Of a DNA stretch of 64,000 nucleotides, positions 1 to 11,787 are shown piece by piece (within the stretch, counting starts at the first letter, position 1; every line of letters begins with the position of its first letter). The notes under the pieces were generated by a model, which had not been told where the DNA came from, did not search any database, and saw nothing but the letters and a program-made list of their open reading frames with translations. Position numbers and translations under genes: made by a program. Source of the DNA: Exophiala sp. HKRS030 (taxonomy: Eukaryota > Ascomycota > Eurotiomycetes > Chaetothyriales > Herpotrichiellaceae); contig JAHWDD010000010.1 of the NCBI GenBank assembly GCA_023897205.1, positions 1,984,001 to 2,048,000 of the forward strand. Reading direction: 5' to 3'.

Positions 1-415
1 TCAATCTCTTCCAATGAAACGCTCGCCAGCTGCCTCCTCGGAGAAACCCTCTCACACGTCCTTCTTCGGCCATGCTCAGCGTGCTCTCCGCCCGATCCAA
101 CAGTCTATGATCTTCACTCTCCGTCTCTTGTCCCTCCGATGTGTTCTTCCAGTAGTCATCATGACCTCTTTCCAATGGTGCAATGGTGTACCTGGGCAGT
201 TCCACTTCGATCAGGCTGGTCATTGGTGAACTGCGAATGGTGAAGCCTTCATGCGGGCGCGTCGTGCTGACAGGGTGGTGACCATGGTGGATGAGGGAAG
301 CACGAATTCGACGCTGCGTCAACACGGCTAGCATAAACGTGTACAGAATCGGAAGCACACCGAGGACCGCAAGCGGGACGCCGATATAGGTGATGATGTC
401 TGAGGCGGATGCCAT
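1..415 (-). CDS. Hypothetical single-pass membrane protein, partial
   Basis: The reading frame opens at ATG 413-415 and stays open to the window edge, so the 3' part is missing; 138 residues are visible. Residues about 6-30 are hydrophobic (IITYIGVPLAVLGVLPILYTF) and look like a signal anchor. The rest is polar, with an acidic Glu/Ser/Asp-rich stretch after residue 85 and then Arg/Trp-rich residues near the edge. Fungal genomes often carry hypothetical proteins with this kind of N-terminal start, but I assign no function. The start is the first ATG of the open frame and no intron is needed in the visible part. Confidence 0.6.
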   Translation of the reverse strand, partial: MASASDIITYIGVPLAVLGVLPILYTFMLAVLTQRRIRASLIHHGHHPVSTTRPHEGFTIRSSPMTSLIEVELPRYTIAPLERGHDDYWKNTSEGQETESEDHRLLDRAESTLSMAEEGRVRGFLRGGSWRAFHWKRL

Positions 416-1717
416 GGCCGATGGATCGCGCGGCCGGTCGAAGCGAGAGAGAGTAAGAATGCGACCAAGGCGCCGTCAATGACACTTCCGTCCCACCTTG
501 TCATCTACCGGTATTTAAGATACGCGAGCTTGCGTGATCTTATAGCGAAGGAGGGCCGAGGCCCTCCCCAGGTTCTCAAGAGGAGTTTCAGGGGTAAACG
601 GTTGAAATCCACGGATAATCCGACAAGGGGCAATCCTGGTTGCCAAGCATTTTGGCTACTTCAAGGCTAACACGAATCTGAGCCCTTCAACCTAACAACC
701 AAGTCCTTATGACCATATTCATCCTCATGTTACTTTTGTCCTCCAGGTCTAGCTGAACATTTGATCTTCCGGAGCATGTACTGCTGACAGGATATTGGGA
801 AGCGTTATCATGTCGACCTCTAACTTTCTGGAAGGTCTCGAAACCAGCGCTATAAGGTATGCGCATTCCAACATACCTGACCAACAGTCCTAAAATATGG
901 ATTGATGTTTCCCCTAAACTCAGAACCAACATGTCTGGATAGGAAGTCATTTGGCCGCTGAGGACACCTGTACGTCAGGTATTCCGAGCATGTCTCTTAT
1001 ATTGAACAGTTTCGCAACTTGAGCGCATACCGCAGTGGATCAAATTATCCTGCTCGGAATGGGCGAAGCAGCTTTCATTTCTGGGGAAGGTCCGGTCCCA
1101 CTATCTGCATGGTTTGGGCACTGAAAATAGGTCCGAAGAGAGACTCAAACGCGGAGCAGAAATGTCACCTGTACACACGTTCAGAATCTTGCCATGGGAG
1201 ATTCAACGATGGACAGTATCAATGTGGGATGCGCCAGGGCAAATCGATATAGCTTCACTAATAGGCAAGTAGAATAAAAGAGGAGACGTCTTGCATTTAC
1301 CGAGTAGTACCTACGACAATACGGAGGATAGTCGTGAGTCGTGACTTTGGGGTCTGACTCATAACAGCAAGAGTTCAGCACCCTTTTCTGCTCAGCCCTG
1401 CCACTGTGCACATTAGCCACTCCTGCTCCAGAAGGTCTGCTTCCATGGGTCACCCTTCAGCCAGCTCCTTAGCCTCACTAGCCGAGACTTTATGCACGAG
1501 AATTGCTCTTAGAGATTAGCAAATATGTTCGCTGTTATATTCTTGTGTCCTTTTCTGCCAGTACATATGTCGCACTTAATGGAATTTATCCTGATACTGC
1601 CTGCCATGAATCACTAATCGCGCTATAGTTGTGTTTAATTCTTTGCTTTCCGGTTTTGACTATATTCTCTCCCATATCCCGGTTCCTGGTAACTATCCCT
1701 AATTCCGTAGCGAAATC
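416..1717. other. Intergenic, no gene seen
   Basis: About 1.3 kb lie between the start of the partial membrane protein and the decayed relic. Open frames here are short, start mostly at non-ATG codons and show no family resemblance. The base composition becomes more AT-rich towards 1500. Confidence 0.5.
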
Positions 1718-2236
1718 ATGGATATCTTTCAAGCGAAAGAGAAATGGGTAGCCACTTTCCAGAAGGTTTGCATTTGCGATATTTTTATTTGCGTAGACTA
1801 AATTATACTCCAGGTCATTATATTCCTTATGAATTATAATAAGTCCCGCAGCCGCGAGCTATACAATAATCTACTCCACGAACTAGATATTTATATCTAC
1901 TACTAAGTTAAGTGTCTTATTATACTTGCTAGCATTACCGATATTCCTCCCGTAGCAGAATACCATCTGAATAAGGCAGATAGACTTTATAGTCAGCTCT
2001 TCGAAAATAAAAAGGAGGGCGAAGAGGAAGAAATCCAGACGTACTAAGCAATTATTACCGCTTAGAAGATTAACTTAATTCTAGAAACGAGATAATGGAA
2101 GCTGGAGGAAGGCATATATATCTCTAGCTCGGAGGACAATAATAACGACGAGGATAACGACGAGGTAGAGAAGGAGGCAGAAGAGAAGGAGAGATCAGTT
2201 AACCTCTTATTCCAGCCAAAAGACGTCCTACAGTAG
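1718..2236 (+). pseudogene. AT-rich gene relic with C-to-T type stop codons
   Basis: A frame starting at ATG 1718 reads MDIFQAKEKWVATFQK. It then meets a plausible 48-nt intron (GTTTGC...CTCCAG, about 1766-1813) and continues in one frame to a final TAG just before 2237. At least four internal TAA/TAG codons interrupt an otherwise protein-like sequence that ends in an acidic tract with runs of Asn, Asp and Glu. The stops sit where CAA, CAG or CGA codons would be expected, which is the CpA-to-TpA pattern of repeat-induced point mutation in ascomycetes. The family is unknown; a transposon-carried or duplicated gene is likely. I see no terminal repeats. Confidence 0.4.
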
Positions 2237-2442
2237 ATCACTCTTGTCTGGGCTTTTTGAACCACAGATCATTTGAAAAACTCAGTCCCAATCGTGGAAG
2301 CTTTCTCACTTTGTTGAACCTCTGTCCCCATCTCTCTTGTGTGATCTTGACAGCGAAACTTATCGTAAAAACTTCATCACATTCTTCGAACGATCCAGGC
2401 TTAGAAGCAGCTTGTCGAAGAGCATATAAGCTAAGGAAGCTG

Positions 2443-3372
2443 CTAGCCTTCGCTGATTTGGAGATTGGCAAGAGATCCGAGAATCTCCTCTGGCGAACCA
2501 CTGTCACGCTTATGACTCCCAGAACTCAAGGAAAGTGTCTCCATCAAGAAGTTCCACTCTTTCAGTTCTCGTAGCGTGGCCGGGATTGTGGTCCTGTCGT
2601 TAAACATAAATGGCGATGGAAAGTCATCCACACCTAGCAATCTGTCCGCTAGTTTCTGAATATCGTCGTTCATGCGATGTTTCATGGCAAGAGCCCATAT
2701 TGCAATTGGAACAAACCACTTCCCACCAAATTTGCAAGCAAGTGCGTATGCCTCAAGTATCTCATCGATCGAGACTGCTTCAGCCTCCAGATACCACTCA
2801 GTCCGAAACGTATTTAGCGCTATGACGAGCTGCTTTTGATATTGAGGTTGCTTAAGATCGGGTGCAATATTGTACATGCTGGACTGTATACAGGAGAAAG
2901 GAACTCGGCATGCTTCGTCAGGGGAAAGAGTGAAGAGCTGGTACTCAGCTAGGTATTCCCCTTCGTGATATTCATGCCGCAGACTTCCGTTATCCTTCTC
3001 ATCCAAGCCGTATTTGCCAAGCAAATGCACAGTCCACTGAAAGGTGCCCTTTGGATAGCAATGAGTATCCAATATCGTGATGAAACAATTGTCTTTTGTA
3101 GTCTTCCAGCACTTTGCGATCTTTCTGATACAATGCTGGACGACAAAAAGGAAGGATGATGAAAAGGATATCAAGATGTCATCCTGACGGAGTTCCCAGC
3201 TACGCCAGAGGACATGGTCCCGAAGCATTTGTCGTGCTTCATCCTCCTCCATATCCTTCAAAGTTTTAAAGACATCGTTTTCATAGCAAAAAGCCTGAGA
3301 ACCAAACCCAATGCGGTCGTTAAAGCCATCCGACCCAGGGGAGTCTGCACGGAACAGATATCGAGGGATCAT
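2443..3372 (-). CDS. DUF7587 domain protein
   Basis: This intact 309-residue frame starts at ATG 3370-3372. The N-terminus (IPRYLFRADSPGSDG, then FGSQAF) matches the hallmark start of the fungal DUF7587 family, in which a PRYLFR motif opens a domain of roughly 150 residues. A second half (about 165-280) contains a helical part with EWYLEAEAVSIDEILEAYALA. There is no signal peptide or membrane segment. The function of the family is unknown; members are numerous in accessory regions of plant-associated and saprotrophic ascomycetes. The product could be single-exon, since no intron is required. Family assignment is by sequence pattern from memory and should be read as probable. Confidence 0.7.
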   Translation of the reverse strand: MIPRYLFRADSPGSDGFNDRIGFGSQAFCYENDVFKTLKDMEEDEARQMLRDHVLWRSWELRQDDILISFSSSFLFVVQHCIRKIAKCWKTTKDNCFITILDTHCYPKGTFQWTVHLLGKYGLDEKDNGSLRHEYHEGEYLAEYQLFTLSPDEACRVPFSCIQSSMYNIAPDLKQPQYQKQLVIALNTFRTEWYLEAEAVSIDEILEAYALACKFGGKWFVPIAIWALAMKHRMNDDIQKLADRLLGVDDFPSPFMFNDRTTIPATLRELKEWNFLMETLSLSSGSHKRDSGSPEEILGSLANLQISEG

Positions 3373-4158
3373 TGTGGTTCTGTAGCATTGAAAAGCGTTG
3401 TAGCATGCTTTTCTATCTTGCGATCAACCGTCACAATGTAAGCAATGTAAGTCGACTCGTGGTACTGCACTATAAGTTCAACAGGGCAAGTCTAGGGGTT
3501 CGTCTGCCTTGCCTTTGGAGCGTTCCGTTATTTGGCTAGGCATGTTAAGCCCTTTGGACACAACACCCTGCATACCGCGGTACGAATCAAATCGTGCCAC
3601 GTTCAGCCATCATAGATGGCAGCATTGACTGATGTGAGTCATCCCCAAAAACTGTTTGATATTCCACGATGGTAAAATTGATTCTTAGTTGAGTGACCTG
3701 AAGCCACACCATACGAAAGCAACGAAATACAACAAAGAGAATCTGATTTGAGTGTAAGTGTACTGTAACAGCCAGACAAAGTTCGGCCCCGTGCTCAACA
3801 GCGCAGGCTTGTATATAATGAAGCAAACGTACTATCATACGCACAGAAATGAGTCACCCGTGTAGCGAAAGTGCGTCTCGACTGCTTGGAAACTATCCCT
3901 TGTCGGCATCTTAGCCAGTGATGTTTGCAGTTAGCCCACCCACTGTCAATATTACACGGCCTAGAGGTAGAGCTTGCCAATTCGTCTTATGGCAGCTCCC
4001 AGACTAGAAAGTTAAGAGGGTAACTTTTATGCTTGTGAAGTTAGCAGTTTTGGTTGACGCAATTATCATCCCCCACCACAACGCCAGATGTTCTTTTGCA
4101 GTGATCCCGCGAACCCTTTACCAAATACGGTCCACACGAAGTCGCGGCGTTATTGAAA
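3373..4158. other. Intergenic, no gene seen
   Basis: This is upstream DNA of the DUF7587 gene (leftward) and of the zf-3CxxC relic (rightward). Short open frames on the minus strand at 3587-3980 lack coding character. No repeats were noticed. Confidence 0.5.
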
Positions 4159-4536
4159 ATGGCCAAGAAAAATAATTCCAATCAGGGAGAGACGAAGAAG
4201 ACACAATTCATGTTTCCATCACGCCACAATGATGTTCTAAAGGCGATCCCAGACACCATGACTTATACTTGGGCTCAAAGGAATGTAGGCGACGGAGGTG
4301 CCGATAGGGAATACACCACCCACGTCATGGGCAGTTTCAAGTGCAGGAATACTGCCTACGGCTCAAATAGCTGGGGTAGCAAGAAGGTGGCCATCAAAAT
4401 CAGGGGTTATGCAAAGAATGGATACAATGCTGTGGTGTTTAATCAGAACCCGAAGCCGCAATTGCAAACGGCTGTACTACTCACTGGGTATATACGAGAT
4501 ATATCGGCGTGCCATGCTGATACAGGCAGACTGTGA
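4159..4536 (+). pseudogene. zf-3CxxC zinc-binding protein, broken copy
   Basis: From ATG 4159 the frame encodes 125 residues. The central part (MGSFKCRNTAYGSNSWGSKK, then VAIKIRGYAKNGYNAVVFNQ) is the start of the fungal 3CxxC zinc-binding domain. In that family the segment carries paired cysteines, followed by a CxxC loop, a conserved SYxERVAYRLKKW stretch and a C-terminal cysteine pair. Here one expected Cys is Tyr (TAC where TGC would fit). After about 4450 the family continuation is only faintly visible, in another frame (RNCKRL, then YEIYRR), and the C-terminal cysteines are not found. The locus therefore looks decayed by substitution and frameshift. A short functional protein is possible but unlikely. 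Confidence 0.45.
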
Positions 4537-4838
4537 TGTACATGTACCTCTGCCTAGAGACTGTGGCGGGATCCTTGACATAGACAATGGCATTCAATGG
4601 CGGTGACGCCAAAGGGCTCAATTGTCTTTCCCCAACAACTGGGTGCCATGGTGAGGACTCTTCACCGAGATACTGGATATCCTCAATCGAATGACAGTCA
4701 CTCTACCTATTCGCCAGTCAACCCGCGTTTTCTGCCTGATCGCCATGTGTTTTTGTATACAAATCACTACCGGGTGAAGATGAACACGAGCCTCGAGGCA
4801 GTACTGCCTTTGACATGGGTCTTGTCTGTCTCTCTGCC

Positions 4839-7800
4839 ATGTCGACCGACGTTGACTCTTTACATATTCCTTCCATCTCCATCCTTGTTCGACTGCCTGT
4901 CTGTCTATCTGTACTTCATCTCAAGTCAATCAGCAACAACGCTCTGTCAACGGCTTAAACATAAAATCGACGATCACGATAGCTTCAGGCTCTTCGGTTT
5001 CATTCGAAGAAGATACCCCTCCCAGTCAACCACAGCGAACGACACGAAGAAGCAAGGATGACTTCGAGACGATTTACGACAAAGACCTGGTTGCCGATTT
5101 GCATGGTAAGAGACCCCTTCTACCTGAACGCGGCTACTTCTAACAGTATCAAGGCTAGTGGTCTGAATACTGGCTACAGCAAAGATGATCGAACAGACCA
5201 TCTCCCAATTTCCGGACATAGGCCATCATTGGCCAAAATTCGAACGTCGAATTATCTTCAACCAGGCTTTGGACATCATCCTCGTTCATCGGCAAGATCT
5301 TTCTCGTACCAGCAAACCGATGTGTTTGCTCTTCAAGCAACAAAATTAACTATGAGCACACACCTGAGCGCTTTGATCACGAAAAAAGACTCTCAGGAAA
5401 GTGGTTCGCAGGCCTCATCATCTGGTCCAACACTGGCCAGGGTATCCTCTCTGGCACTGGAATTATTATTCGCGTTTCGAAGACCTCGACCTGACAAAAA
5501 GTGTGGTTCAATTACACCTCCGGTACACATGAAACCACCACAGGTTGAGCTATCCACACAGATGTCCTTAGTTTTGACTGAGGTCGCCTCACACAAAGCC
5601 TTCAAGCTACGTACAAGCACCAATACCACAATCGTACCAAGAGGAGGAACTCTCTCCGGATATGGGATCAAATCCTCAGTAAATTCTCTTGTCCTTGTCA
5701 GGGAGTCTTTTGAGTGCCGAAAACCAGTTTCCGATGATCTAAAGCCTTCATGCCTACTTTCAGCATCCAACCTCACCAAAACAGGTGGGCCGAACACACC
5801 AATCACGCCCGCTATCAACATCGAACCTGCAGTCCCAGTCGCAGCGTCTTCCTTTCTTATGACCTTCGCAGAGCGGTTTGGTTTTTCAAGAGTTGTGGCA
5901 GGGCTTGAGCAGCGCGCAAACTCAGCTCCCCTATCCGATGCCTGTGAAGACCATATTTTGACAGTGGCGGCTCGTGATACTAGTTCATCTGCACGCGATC
6001 TCGATCTCACCTTCAGGAATGAACTGGATGAGCACCAAGTTGATCTTGAAAGTCCTGGGCTTGTGTTCGAGCTCGAAGATGATGTATGTTCCGAGATGGC
6101 TCACCCCAATTATCATGGCTTCACCTTTGCTTCATCTTCCGAATGCACTTCGAAGGCAACCTTCAAGGCTATCAAGTTGAATCCTGCTCGTATCAACTTG
6201 CACCAAGCCACTCTTAGCCATGATCAACTCTTTCCGTTTAATGCACAATTCAATGCAGTCGAGTCGGAAGAACTCGATGGCTATGTAGCCGAAATACGAC
6301 CAACCTTCGATACTGACCCCGCTGAACACATTAAGAGCTTGCTGGCGGAGCTGGAAGAGTCTCGGGAAATAGTGCAAAATCTGCGTGCCGGTTTGGAAGT
6401 AAAGAACCATCAGTCAGGAGTCTTGCAGGCTGAGCTAAACGAGTTGAGACTTGAGCGTTTCGAGCTGGTGGACAACCAAGTTGCTTTGCGTCACCAGATG
6501 CAGCAACAGCAACACAGTCAAGAACAGGATCATCAAGGAATGGTCCAACTCGTAACTTTACTCGAACAGGACATTGAGAGTGTCGTGCAAGATCATGAGA
6601 CCAAGATGCGCGCGGCCGTAGCCAGATACGATGAAGCCTGCGAGGCAATAGCGCTTCTCCGCCAGACGGACCACATCAGACTCAATAGCCAACTCGCCGA
6701 GCAGTTAGTCGACCAGAGCAGCTTATTTCGAAGATGCACATATCCAAGCGATGCGAAAGGCTGAGGAAGATGCGGATACCATCAGACATCTGCAGCAGCG
6801 TTTCCAGGCACAGTGCCAAATCTCGAGCATGGCTGAAGAAATTGCGGAGACCAGACGTGTCGAATGTCAAGATCTCCAACAGGAGCTCTATCTTCTCCAA
6901 CAGGAATTTTCCAAGTCGGAACAGGCACTGGAAGTACTTGCACAGAAGATCACTGCCGAATATCTTCAGATTCCTGTACATCGACGGGAGTGGGTTAGGC
7001 AACCGAAGGACGTGAGGACAAACCGAGTGCGATCGCTTAAAAATGCTCTTGATTTATCCCAGAAACAGCATGCCGATGCTGAGCGACGTGCGCGCGATGC
7101 AAACAATAGCTGGGCTGAAGAAAGAGAGAGGTCGAAGAATTTGAAGAACCGTGTGCAGAATGTTGAGGCAAAGAATAACGACCTTTCGAAGTCTTTCGAC
7201 ATCGCCAGAGGTCATCTGGAGGCTTTCACCAACGCTATCCCGGCATTTATTAACGCCCAAATTAGCAGTGGTTCAATAGAAGGGCTTGATGAGGATATTC
7301 TGGAAACTGTACGCCATGAACAACTTACCATAGATGCTATGGAAGAAGCCGCCCTGGAAAAATCCCGCCTTCGCGGCAAGATCCTCGGCCTGGAACACGA
7401 TCACCAGCACCAAATCACCAGGATTCATAGGCAAGTAAACGAGCTTGAACTTGAGAATCGTCGCCTAGATGCCCAGCAGTACGAAGCCGTTTCTCGTGCA
7501 GTTGGCTTGGATGAAACAATTACTGGACTCCGGGCACAGCTTCTCGACATCACAGAGTATAAAGACTTGTTGGAGGGACAGTCTATGGGATCAAGGGCTG
7601 AAACTATTCGCGAGAGGCATGAACGAGAACTCCAAACGTTGAAGGATCGCGTCAATGCTATCCTCAACCGGCTTGGAGAGTCCAATACCCTACTCACAGA
7701 GCTCCAATGGGATCGCGACCTATGTCTTGAACTGGTCACAACTGAATTCCTCGCAATCCGGGAGCTTGCAGCACAACGCGACTACTTGTTTAATCTGACA

Positions 7801-8244
7801 ACCTATCTCCGGACCCGCTTCGCTACACAACTCCACGAAGCACCTCTTGACCTTGCTCCTTTATTCCCGGAATTTGCAAAGCAGCCTAAACGGCAACAAG
7901 CGCAGGCTCTGGAAGATGAGGCTCGAATTTTGGCCGCTTGGGAACGTGCACGGTTTGACATCGAGGGTAAATTTCCGACTGGATTTGCCATACTGTGGTC
8001 TGAAGTATGTCGGATCACGAGGCTTGTGAGGTTAGAATGGGGCTGGAAGGTCGATGACCAGGGTAATTTCGAGGAGGAATTAGAGCAGGAGCGGAGTCTC
8101 CTCGTTAGGACACCATCAGGCGAGATCGAGCATGGGTTGTCGGAAGTCAGCAATAACGAGGCTGATTGGGAGGATGCATCCTCAGACGAGAATGACACCG
8201 AATCAGAGGATGAGGTTGAAGAGCAAGACTGGGAATGGAACTGA
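4839..8244 (+). CDS. Long coiled-coil protein of unknown family (interrupted frame)
   Basis: Coding signal spans several frames. I infer exon 4839-4886, intron 4887-4933, exon 4934-5105 (ending DKDLVADLH), intron 5106-5179 (GTAAGA...CTACAG), then an exon from 5180. Between 5340 and 5500 the best reading changes frame and I cannot settle the structure. From about 5850 one frame runs to 6730, then a single-base shift at the TTT run 6726-6728 leads into a frame that ends at 8244. The product has a Ser/Thr/Pro-rich N-terminal part and long heptad-rich coiled coils (for example LLAELEESREIVQNLRAGLE). An acidic C-terminus follows (DWEDASSDENDTESEDEVEE). No enzyme motif is visible. It could be a structural or septum/cytoskeleton-associated protein; that is a guess. 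Confidence 0.5.
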
Positions 8245-8587
8245 TCCAGGTGGAGTACAGCCTGGGCTAGAATGGTGGTCGATCACTATAAAACTCAGCC
8301 TTTCAGATAAACAATATTCATCCTTGCATGTGTGTCTACAATGAATTCGTGTTTGTGGGCCCAGAGCTGCAGGGTGGTCCCATTCAGCCTTAGAGAATGG
8401 TCGGAGGACACATCCACTTTTTGAATTTCAGCATGTGTACCCTTCCACGTATTTCCTCCACATTTTGGCTTGAAAACCTGGATGAACGGAGTAGTTATCT
8501 GCTGCTACTCACCGTTTGCATGAGGTGGCGTTTGGTGATGTGACTAACCCATCTCCACGCCCAATGGCACTTTTCTGCAGCAGTTGA
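8245..8587. other. Intergenic, no gene seen
   Basis: This is the 3' flank between two loci whose 3' ends face each other. No repeat or open frame of note. Confidence 0.5.
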
Positions 8588-9337
8588 TCAATAGTGATTT
8601 TCCAGGTCCCGGGAATTTGATTTCAGCTTCTCATGCAGGCTTCCTGGTCTAGCTTGAACAAATATGGACATCTCCGCAGTCACCAGCAACGAACAGAGAC
8701 TCGTTTGCTCGCAACCGGTCAATGACTGGTGTTTGCCCTTTCCTCGACTAGGTGGATTAAGTGTAACCGTTGACTTCAATCGCAAATAAACTCTACAGCG
8801 ACAGAAAACTTCTACGCCAAGAAGATGGGAAATAACCGTGCCGAAGCGAGGTGCAAGGTGCGACCCTTCCTCGAGGTTGGGCTCATCGAAGAGAGCAAGC
8901 CGTGCGCCACGTTGGCGGAGTTCAAAGCTTGCACGGCTTATCCAGTGTTTGTCAAGAGGTCGACGGTGCCAGCAGAACGCCTCAGCCAGCCATGAGGCTG
9001 CGACATATCTTTCTCGATCATCATTGGATGGCTTGTTAAGGTCTGGGTTCAAGTACCCGGCCAATATCACCGGACCTTGTGGGTCGGGCCCCGCCTGGAA
9101 CCCTCGTATCCAGTTTACAGAGTGCATGAGATGTGCCGTGTCTGCAGCGCCGGTCAACCTCGTTGGACGAATCTATCCAGGTCCTCTCAGCCTCGAATAG
9201 CCTATCCATATTTCCTCAGATGTGTGTTCGTCCGCCGACAAACCACAAGTGTGCACCAGCGATTCGCGCAAATATGCTTCTTCAGCGTTCTTCAAAGCTG
9301 GATCAGTGTGTGCGCAATACCCTGGTTGACAGGTCAT
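8588..9337 (-). pseudogene. Possible gene remnant with one in-frame stop
   Basis: Starting at ATG 9335-9337 (MTCQPGYCAHTDPALKN) the frame reaches a TAG at 9173-9175 and continues in the same frame to 8588. The sequence on both sides looks protein-like, for example EEIWIGYSRLRGPG before the stop and GPVILAGYLNPDLNKPSNDD after it. No GT-AG intron removes the stop. I do not recognise the family. Readings: a decayed gene, a sequence error in one codon, or stop readthrough. The last 60 codons have weaker coding character. Confidence 0.3.
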
Positions 9338-9586
9338 GTAGCCTGAACACCCCGCCCCGCGCAAGGCAATAGGAAGTGGCAGTATGAGTGCAAGCTGCTC
9401 TTTTCAGGCAGCGGAATGCGGCACAGGCCAGGTAGATTTTTCCAGCCCAGCGCTGAGGCTGGTTGGACCGTGGAATAAATGAGTATAACACCTTCTCGAG
9501 CCTAACAACCTGCTCTTTTTCGAGATTCTCAAGCTCATTGTCAACTCTCGTTCAAACAATTGAATCTTCATCTTTGTCTATCAGCA

Positions 9587-11787
9587 ATGGATTCTAAAAT
9601 ATCCACGCCGACAGTCGGCCCACCGACACCATCGCCGACCAAGACAGAGCTTGTAACAACTAAGACGGAAGCCGTTCCCCCGTCGCCGACACTATCAACC
9701 ACAAGCAGCAATGGCCAGCCTGAGATCATGGAGGGAGCGACATTCTCGCTTCTTATCGGAGCCATCTTTCCATGTATTCCAGTGGCGATAGTGTCTGGCG
9801 TGTTACTCACTCTCATCTTCCGCAACAGGATCAAGGACCCATATACAGTGGTCCAAGAGATCCAACAAGTCCACACCACGACCTTTATCAACCAGACACT
9901 GACTCAGGTCAGTAAGTTAAAGGCTGGCGGTGACGATGTGTATTGGTTATGGGCGAACAGTGCAACTACGCCTGGTACGCTGCACATGATCGCATCGATC
10001 ACGGGAAAAGTCATGCCATTTATCACAAGTACTTCAATGGCTCTGGTAGCCTTCTTTGCAGGTCGTCGCATCATCGATGTGACTAAAGCCAAGAAGGAGC
10101 AGCAAATGCCAACACCTCATCAGATGTCGCTTCTGATTGCACTGCTTAATGGAAGCGGTTTCAAGCCTTTGTGGGATACTCTGCGATATCGCTGGCAAAA
10201 TCATGAAGCCTTGGTTCAGCCAGTCCCGCTGGCGTTTTGGTCCTTGACTTGGATAGTCGTCTTAACGTGAGTTTCTCCTTATTGCTGCTTACATGCTCAA
10301 TATAATGACTGTGATAATACAGAGTGGCTATACAAGCCGTCGACAGCTGGTTCGGCACGGCTTTGCAGCCTGCCACGGTCGATATCTTGATGACATCCAA
10401 TATGACCTCTGCCTATGGCCGTGAGCTCAACGCAAGCATTTGCGACAGCTTATGGCATCAAATGCCGTGCATAGGTGATAGCTCTGTTCAGTGCGACTAT
10501 CCTTGCAGCATCACCCAATGGAACACATCGTCGAATGTCGAACGATTTGGACTGCAGCATGCTCAAGAAGCCGCTGAGGTGCTAATGAACAACTCATTAA
10601 CAAACTTCGTCGTCAACGTGTCTGCCGGCGCATCCGACTCACAACATTTCTTCCTTGGTGACAAGCGGAGCAATCCCGATCATGACTTCACCACGAATAC
10701 TTTCGCCATTCACACGCAATGTCAAGTCATTACACAAAACTGCACCATCGGCACTGGCTTCACGTGTGGAGACTACACGGCTCCTTCATTCGCATGGTCT
10801 GGGGCCGTGGGCGTCGACACTGCAGCTGCAACAGGCTCAATGAATGAATCCAATGCCGGCATTCAATTCTTCAATGACAGTCGTCTCACCGTACCCGTAG
10901 GAGGTGACATGTCCAAAGGTCTATTCGTATCAGCCAACCCCGTCCCATTCCTGCTCTGGTCCAAAGGCTTCCCTCCAATCGACACATCAGCCGACCAATT
11001 CGCCGACATGCGCAACAGCCGGTACCTCGACTACGACGCTTCCGGCGACCCAATCTTCATCCTCAACTGCTCCATGTCGATCTACCAAGCTAAATACAAC
11101 TGGACCGACGGCGGCGTGCAAGCAGGCGGCCTCTACGACCTTGAACTCGCCGACCCAGCCTTCGGCGGCATCTACAGCGCGGGCTTCGCCATGAACTCCG
11201 CCCTCGGCCACCTAAGCCTACAAGACGCCGCAGCGCTCGCGGCCTACCAACACCAGCCCGACCTCCTCGCCGCATCATTCGCGAGTCAATTCTCGCACGC
11301 GGCAATCTCCTTAGCCGCAGGCGTGGTAACGCCTGCGCAGAACATCTTCGAGCAACAACGCTTCAACAACGTGCTCGTGACCAAAGTCCCGCTGCTTCCA
11401 CTGTACGTGCTCATCGGCTTGAAAGCCATCTATGCACTATTTGCGCTCACGCTCGCCGGTGCGGCCGTCATCCTCGCAGACCCGATAACCACGCAGGACG
11501 TCAAGGAGCGGTTGACCATCGACGGTCTGGCCGTCGGCTTGTTCGAGTCCGACGCGCATCTGAAGAAGGGCGTTAGCGAGATCGAGCAGTTGTATCACGA
11601 GCACAATGTTGCTGCAAAGGGCACGGCGGCTGAACCTGTCGAGCCCGTCAAGATCGGTATGGCGCAGAATGAAAAGGGTGGTTGGTCGTGGGCTACCACG
11701 TATAGATTGGCAGATACCTTTGGGTTGAGTGCGGTGAATGGTGTGGTGCAGGGGAGGATTAGGGATGAGGTCAACCAGCTGATATGA
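9587..11787 (+). CDS. Multi-pass membrane protein with glycosylated loop, unknown function
   Basis: The two exons 9587-10266 and 10323-11787 are joined across a 56-nt intron (GTGAGT...ATACAG) and give 714 residues. Residues 1-45 are Pro/Ser/Thr-rich. Hydrophobic segments lie at about 52-78 (FSLLIGAIFPCIPVAIVSGV), 136-160, 212-230 (AFWSLTWIVVLTVAI, created by the splice) and near the C-terminus (LLPLYVLIGLKAIYALFALT). Between the third and fourth lies a large loop of about 350 residues with many N-x-S/T sequons and several cysteines, so it is probably extracellular. The tail of about 100 residues would be cytosolic. The architecture resembles large fungal hypothetical membrane proteins, but I know no function. 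Start chosen: ATG 9587, the first in frame after a non-ATG opening. Confidence 0.75.

Noticed and set aside
5393..6010. 205-codon minus-strand ORF opposite the coiled-coil gene
   Set aside because: Starts without ATG and mirrors the Ser-rich plus-strand frame; antisense shadow.
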